This document shows, piece by piece, positions 12,934 through 16,041 of a stretch of DNA of 16,041 nucleotides. The notes under the pieces were generated by a model, which was not told the origin of the DNA, ran no database searches, and saw nothing but the letters and a program-made list of their open reading frames with translations. The DNA is from Pseudomonadota bacterium. GTDB taxonomy: Bacteria > Pseudomonadota > Gammaproteobacteria > Pseudomonadales > Pseudomonadaceae. The stretch lies in NCBI GenBank assembly GCA_023388335.1, contig JAEWGL010000238.1:1-16041 (forward strand). The letters run 5' to 3'. How positions within the stretch are numbered: position 1 is the first letter of the stretch; every line of letters begins with the position of its first letter. The position numbers and the translations under genes are program-made.

Positions 12934-13873
12934 CCATGACCTCCCTTGGCGTGCTCTTCCCGAGCACCAGGTACCGCGAAAGCTCCAGCCACCCCTGGCC
13001 GCCGACAAACAGCCGCTCAAGCACCTCGACCTGCTGCTCCTCGATCTTCACCACACGTCCTTGGTCGCGCCCCAACCGATCGCCAAGCCGAACCCGATGC
13101 ACATGCCCGCCCAAGCGCAACAGCGCGTGGTATTCACCCTGTCGGGCAAGGCTGCCGACCATTTTCAACTGTTCGAGTGGCACGCTGGCCAGGCTGCCGG
13201 ACACCTCGGCATCCGTCACCCGGCGGAAAGGATTGACCAGCGGTGGCTGCGCCGCTGGCATGGCCGGTTCGGTGGCGAGCGCGCCAGGTATCGGCAGATC
13301 CTCCTGGCCGCTGTGGTAGGCATTGACCTGCACCTGCAGGCGCAACAACCCAGGCTGTCCGTCTACCGCCTCCAGCCGCAGCTGCTGCACGCGCAGCAGG
13401 CGTAGCTGGCCGAGCCATTGATCCAGCCAGAGTCGCAGGGCGCGATAGCGACCCACCACGCGCAACGCCAGGGGAATCCGTTGATACCCCGGTTCGGCGA
13501 CTTCGTCCAGCACATCGACCTGCTCGAACAACAGCCCTTGCTCACGCCCCAGATTCGACAGCTGTTCGAGCAACTCGGCCATGTCGCCACCGGCCGCCAG
13601 GCGCCAACGGGCCTCTTGTAGCTGCTGTCGCGCGTCATCCAGGGTGGCCTGCAGCGCGTCAAGCTCCCGCGCCTGGTGCGCTTTGTCCGCCAGTTCCAGG
13701 CGCAGCTGTCGATCCGCGACAGCGCCATCCTCAAGTTCGAGGCGCAGGGCGTGCAACCACAGGACATAGCCCGCCACCAGCACGCCCAGCACCACCAGGA
13801 TCAGCAGCACGCCTTTGCAGGCGATCGAACGCTCGGCAAGGCCTGACCAGTCAGGCCAAGCGATCCTGTTCAT
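12848..13873 (-). CDS. pilO/pilP: PilO-PilP fusion, pilus alignment-complex protein
   Basis: This 341-residue protein joins two pilus proteins that are normally separate. Residues 1-190 look like PilO: a short cytoplasmic start, a membrane segment (about 20-42), a coiled coil (about 43-92) and a ferredoxin-like domain (about 94-188). A Pro/Ala linker (about 191-213) leads to a PilP-like domain (214-306): NPF, then LEQLKMVGSLARQGEYHALL, GGHVHRVRLGDRLGRDQGRVV, and GWLELSRYLVLG, which line up well with P. aeruginosa PilP as I remember it. The last 35 residues (Gly/Asp-rich) are encoded in the overlap with pilQ. PilP is usually a lipoprotein; here no lipobox exists and the PilO membrane helix would anchor it. 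The ATG at 13871-13873 overlaps the pilN stop codon as ATGA; a TTG two codons upstream is less likely. The frame is uninterrupted, so this is a real fusion unless the sequence has an error. Confidence 0.9.
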   Translation of the reverse strand: MNRIAWPDWSGLAERSIACKGVLLILVVLGVLVAGYVLWLHALRLELEDGAVADRQLRLELADKAHQARELDALQATLDDARQQLQEARWRLAAGGDMAELLEQLSNLGREQGLLFEQVDVLDEVAEPGYQRIPLALRVVGRYRALRLWLDQWLGQLRLLRVQQLRLEAVDGQPGLLRLQVQVNAYHSGQEDLPIPGALATEPAMPAAQPPLVNPFRRVTDAEVSGSLASVPLEQLKMVGSLARQGEYHALLRLGGHVHRVRLGDRLGRDQGRVVKIEEQQVEVLERLFVGGQGWLELSRYLVLGKSTPREVMDEGDNTVGAAVGGDPDGQDGAGGTGLSG

Positions 13874-14406
13874 GACCAAGGTGCCTGCAGCCTCGCCGAC
13901 AAACGAAAGGCCTCACCCTGGGGTTCGCTTTTCAGCTGCTGCAGGTCCACGTCGCGCAACAGCTGCGCCGTCTGCAGGCTTCGCATCAGCTGGGCAACCA
14001 GGGCGCCGGAGGCCGCTACCCCCATCAGCAGCACCTGATCTTCCTGCAGGCTCAGGCCAGTCAAGTGCAGACCCGGCGGCATGGCCCGCTCGAGTTGCTC
14101 AAAAAAACCCGGTGCCTGCCCCCTGCCAGCATGGAGCCGCGCAAGCAGCGCCTGCTCGTCGCGCAGCTCGGCATGGGCCTGGTTCACCAAGGCCAGTCTT
14201 GTCAGATGTGCCTCGACGCGCTCAAGGTCCGCCCGCACCTGGGCATGGGCCGAAGCTTGCAACTGCAGGCGCTGGCGGCTCAGTTGGTCGAGCAGCGCAA
14301 GCCCACACAACGCCAGCAGCACCGCGCCAATCACGGACGCCTGGAAACGCCGGACAGCGGCCAGGCGCCGACGCTCCCGCCACGGCAATAGATTCAATCG
14401 CACCAT
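13870..14406 (-). CDS. pilN: Type IV pilus inner-membrane protein PilN
   Basis: This 178-residue bitopic protein starts MVRLNLLPWRERRR. The short cytoplasmic NLLPWR motif (5-10) is the tail that docks into PilM in known complexes. A membrane segment (about 21-41), a coiled coil (about 42-95) and a periplasmic ferredoxin-like domain (about 100-178) follow, as in the family. It pairs with PilO in the periplasm. The start ATG overlaps the pilM stop codon by one base (TGATG), with GGGAGGG eight bases upstream; an upstream in-frame start at 14436 lies inside pilM and is less likely. The downstream gene overlaps by 4 nt. Confidence 0.93.
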   Translation of the reverse strand: MVRLNLLPWRERRRLAAVRRFQASVIGAVLLALCGLALLDQLSRQRLQLQASAHAQVRADLERVEAHLTRLALVNQAHAELRDEQALLARLHAGRGQAPGFFEQLERAMPPGLHLTGLSLQEDQVLLMGVAASGALVAQLMRSLQTAQLLRDVDLQQLKSEPQGEAFRLSARLQAPWS

Positions 14407-15323
14407 CAACGCAGCCCTCCCATGGCCAGACCACAAGCCAGGGCCATCGAAGCCCCCACCCCGTCCAGCGCCTCGGCATCGGCGAGTGTGCGCAGATCCA
14501 GCCCGGCCAACGGCTCCAGCACCCGAGTGGGGATTCCCAGACTCGCCTGCAACTGCATGGCCAGCTCACCGCGAGCGGCACCAGCGCCGGCAAGCAGCAA
14601 CACATCGAGCGAGGTGCCCTGCAGGGCGCACCGCAACCATGGCTCGACGCCAGGCGCTACTGACGTCGCCTGCGCCGGGTCCAGGCGCAGTTCCTGGCGC
14701 ACGGGTAACGGCCCGCCAATCCAGGCATGCAAGGTCGCCCGATCGGCCTCGAGCTGCAGCAAGGCGGGTGCTGGCTCCGTGACGGGTAGGACGCGTTGCA
14801 GGGCGTGGCTGTCGATGTCCACCAACCGCGCCTTCAGCCCGGCCGCCTCCAGTATCTGCTCAAAGGGGTCAAGATGGCTTTGCCGACAGGCGGCTACCAC
14901 CACGTCGACCTGGTCGGGCTGCGCCTGGCAGGGACCCAGCACCTGGAAATCCAGGGCGGTATCCTCGAGGGGAAAGGGGATGAACTGGTCGGCCTCGGCC
15001 AGCAATTGCGCCTCCATCTGCGCATCGCTCAGGCTCGCCGACAAACGGCGCACCTTGCTGATCACCTGCGAGCCGGGGATGGCCACGGCGACCCGATGCT
15101 GGGGGCTGCCGGCACGGTGACGAGCCCGCCGCAGCGCCGCTATCACGGGCTCCGGATCGCGGATCCAGCCATCGCGTACAGCATCGCCAGCGAGCGGCTC
15201 CAGTGCCCAGGCGGCGACGCCGCAGCGCCCTCGTCGACGATGCAACTGCAGGAGTCGAATGGAATCAGAGGCAATTTCCAGCCCCAGTAGTGAACCGGCA
15301 TCCCTGCCGAAGCGTCCAAGCAT
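14406..15323 (-). CDS. pilM: Type IV pilus actin-like ATPase PilM
   Basis: This cytoplasmic actin-like protein binds ATP and the PilN tail and links the alignment complex to the pilus motor. The N-terminus MLGRFGRDAGSLLGLEIASD and the conserved stretch FIPFPLEDTALDFQVLG (about 114-130) match the family; VDIDSHAL near residue 168 and the Gly-rich ACGLAMGGL near the C-terminus also fit. At 305 residues it is about 50 shorter than P. aeruginosa PilM. An in-frame ATG at 15344 exists, but 15323 is preferred because AAGGGA lies at 15330-15335, six bases upstream, and because family members begin MLG. It is the first gene of the pil operon and is divergent from ponA across a 183-bp gap. Confidence 0.93.
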   Translation of the reverse strand: MLGRFGRDAGSLLGLEIASDSIRLLQLHRRRGRCGVAAWALEPLAGDAVRDGWIRDPEPVIAALRRARHRAGSPQHRVAVAIPGSQVISKVRRLSASLSDAQMEAQLLAEADQFIPFPLEDTALDFQVLGPCQAQPDQVDVVVAACRQSHLDPFEQILEAAGLKARLVDIDSHALQRVLPVTEPAPALLQLEADRATLHAWIGGPLPVRQELRLDPAQATSVAPGVEPWLRCALQGTSLDVLLLAGAGAARGELAMQLQASLGIPTRVLEPLAGLDLRTLADAEALDGVGASMALACGLAMGGLR

Positions 15324-15432
15324 CGTTTTTCCCTTTTTGGTCATTGCGAATCTGGCGCCGACCGTCCATGGCAGTGAACATTGCCAGGCCGGCGCTACGC
15401 CCAGCCGGTCACCCGGAAAGGCGAAAAATGCT

Positions 15433-15438
15433 TATAAT
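15433..15438 (+). promoter_or_regulatory. Candidate ponA -10 box
   Basis: A perfect TATAAT occurs about 70 bp upstream of the ponA start in the pilM-ponA divergent gap. No good -35 hexamer lies 16-18 bp upstream, so the promoter may need an activator or be weak. The pilM promoter must lie in the same gap, but I could not define it. Confidence 0.45.
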
Positions 15439-15506
15439 GCCCAGCGTTTTTTCCCTGTCCGCCGGACCTGCGTGCAATCCACTCTCAACCTGGACGCCCA
15501 AAAGCC

Positions 15507-16041
15507 TTGATACGCCTGCTGAAGTTCTTCTGGTGGTCTTTCGTCGCCGTCATCTGTGCGCTCGTACTCGGTGTGAGTGGTGCGTTTCTCTATCTTAGCC
15601 CTAGCCTGCCCTCGGTCGATGCGCTCAGAAGCATCCAGTTGCAGATCCCCCTGAGGGTCTACAGCAGTGACGACAAGCTGATCGCCGAGTTTGGCGAAAT
15701 GCGTCGCTCGCCCATCCGCTTTGGCGAAATTCCCCCACAATTCATTCAGGCACTTCTCTCGGCCGAGGACGATAATTTCCTCAACCACTACGGTGTCGAT
15801 CCGAGCAGCCTGATGCGCGCGGCCACGCAACTGGTCAAGTCCGGACATATCCAGACCGGCGGCAGCACCATCACCATGCAGGTGGCGAAGAACTTCTTCC
15901 TCAGCAGCGAGCGCAGCTTCTCGCGCAAGACCACGGAGATTCTCCTGGCCCTGCAGATCGAGCGCGAATTGACCAAGGACGAGATCCTCGAGCTCTACGT
16001 CAACAAGATCTACCAGGGCAACCGCGCCTACGGTATCGAGG
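15507..16041 (+). CDS. ponA: Penicillin-binding protein 1A (class A), 5' part only
   Basis: This bifunctional peptidoglycan glycosyltransferase/transpeptidase polymerises lipid II and cross-links the cell wall. Only the first 178 codons are in the window. They hold a membrane anchor (about 8-30, VAVICALVLGVSGAFLYL) and the start of the GT51 domain: EDDNFLNHYGVDP (87-99, with catalytic Glu87), GGSTITMQVAKNFF (118-131) and RKTTEILLALQIE with ELYVNKIYQGNRAYGIE at the right edge. The transpeptidase part lies beyond the window. No ATG fits; the TTG at 15507-15509 gives the family N-terminus (I)RLLKFFWW, and the frame is open upstream only to a TAA at 15435-15437. Divergence from pilM is normal in pseudomonads. 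Identity is sure; the start codon is less so. Confidence 0.93.
   Translation, partial: MIRLLKFFWWSFVAVICALVLGVSGAFLYLSPSLPSVDALRSIQLQIPLRVYSSDDKLIAEFGEMRRSPIRFGEIPPQFIQALLSAEDDNFLNHYGVDPSSLMRAATQLVKSGHIQTGGSTITMQVAKNFFLSSERSFSRKTTEILLALQIERELTKDEILELYVNKIYQGNRAYGIE

Noticed and set aside
15324..15344. An upstream PilM start giving MTKKGKT
   Set aside because: AAGGGA sits inside that extension at the right distance for the inner ATG, and the family begins MLG.
15370..15400. A possible sigma-54 promoter for pilM (TGG and TGC elements on the minus strand)
   Set aside because: The GG to GC spacing is 11 rather than the required 10, and the flanking bases do not match.

Overview
This window looks like core chromosome of a GC-rich gammaproteobacterium, almost certainly a Pseudomonas and most like the P. 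putida group. The evidence is the gene order (hemE, gltD, gltB, a damX-like gene, aroB, aroK, pilQ to pilM, divergent ponA), which from memory matches the PA5034-PA5045 order of P. aeruginosa, together with Pseudomonas-type REP palindromes between genes. The species assignment is inference from protein and repeat character, not from a database search.

Layout. All genes except the last are on the minus strand. From left to right: a REP-containing, gene-free left edge (1-195); a small secreted OB-fold (YgiW/YdeI-type) protein (196-543); a terminator hairpin; hemE (651-1715); an inverted pair of REP-like palindromes (1831-1949), one of which can act as the gltD terminator; gltD (1958-3376); a 102-bp imperfect palindrome; gltB (3500-7945); a 375-bp gene-free stretch with the likely gltB promoter and hairpins (7946-8320); a damX-like AAA-SPOR protein (8321-9922); aroB; aroK; and the pilus alignment operon pilM-pilN-pilO/P-pilQ, read right to left. 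The 5' part of ponA runs off the right edge on the plus strand.

How the genes work together. gltB and gltD encode the two subunits of NADPH glutamate synthase, the ammonia-assimilation partner of glutamine synthetase. hemE acts in tetrapyrrole synthesis. aroK and aroB supply the early shikimate pathway. PilM, PilN and a PilO-PilP fusion form the inner-membrane and periplasmic alignment complex that meets the PilQ secretin. The pil genes overlap (1 nt, 4 nt and 86 nt) and aroK starts 4 nt after pilQ, so pilM to aroK look co-transcribed, possibly continuing through aroB and the damX-like gene. The DamX-like SPOR protein and PonA both act on peptidoglycan.

Most noteworthy are the PilO-PilP fusion without a separate PilP lipoprotein, a short PilQ (424 aa) with no room for AMIN domains, the 86-nt overlap between the fusion gene and pilQ, an intact AAA ATPase module in the DamX-like protein, and several non-coding palindromes near start codons or promoters. 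I saw no prophage, insertion sequence, CRISPR array, tRNA or rRNA, and no convincing wholly new system; this is mainly a housekeeping region with a divergent, reduced pilus operon.
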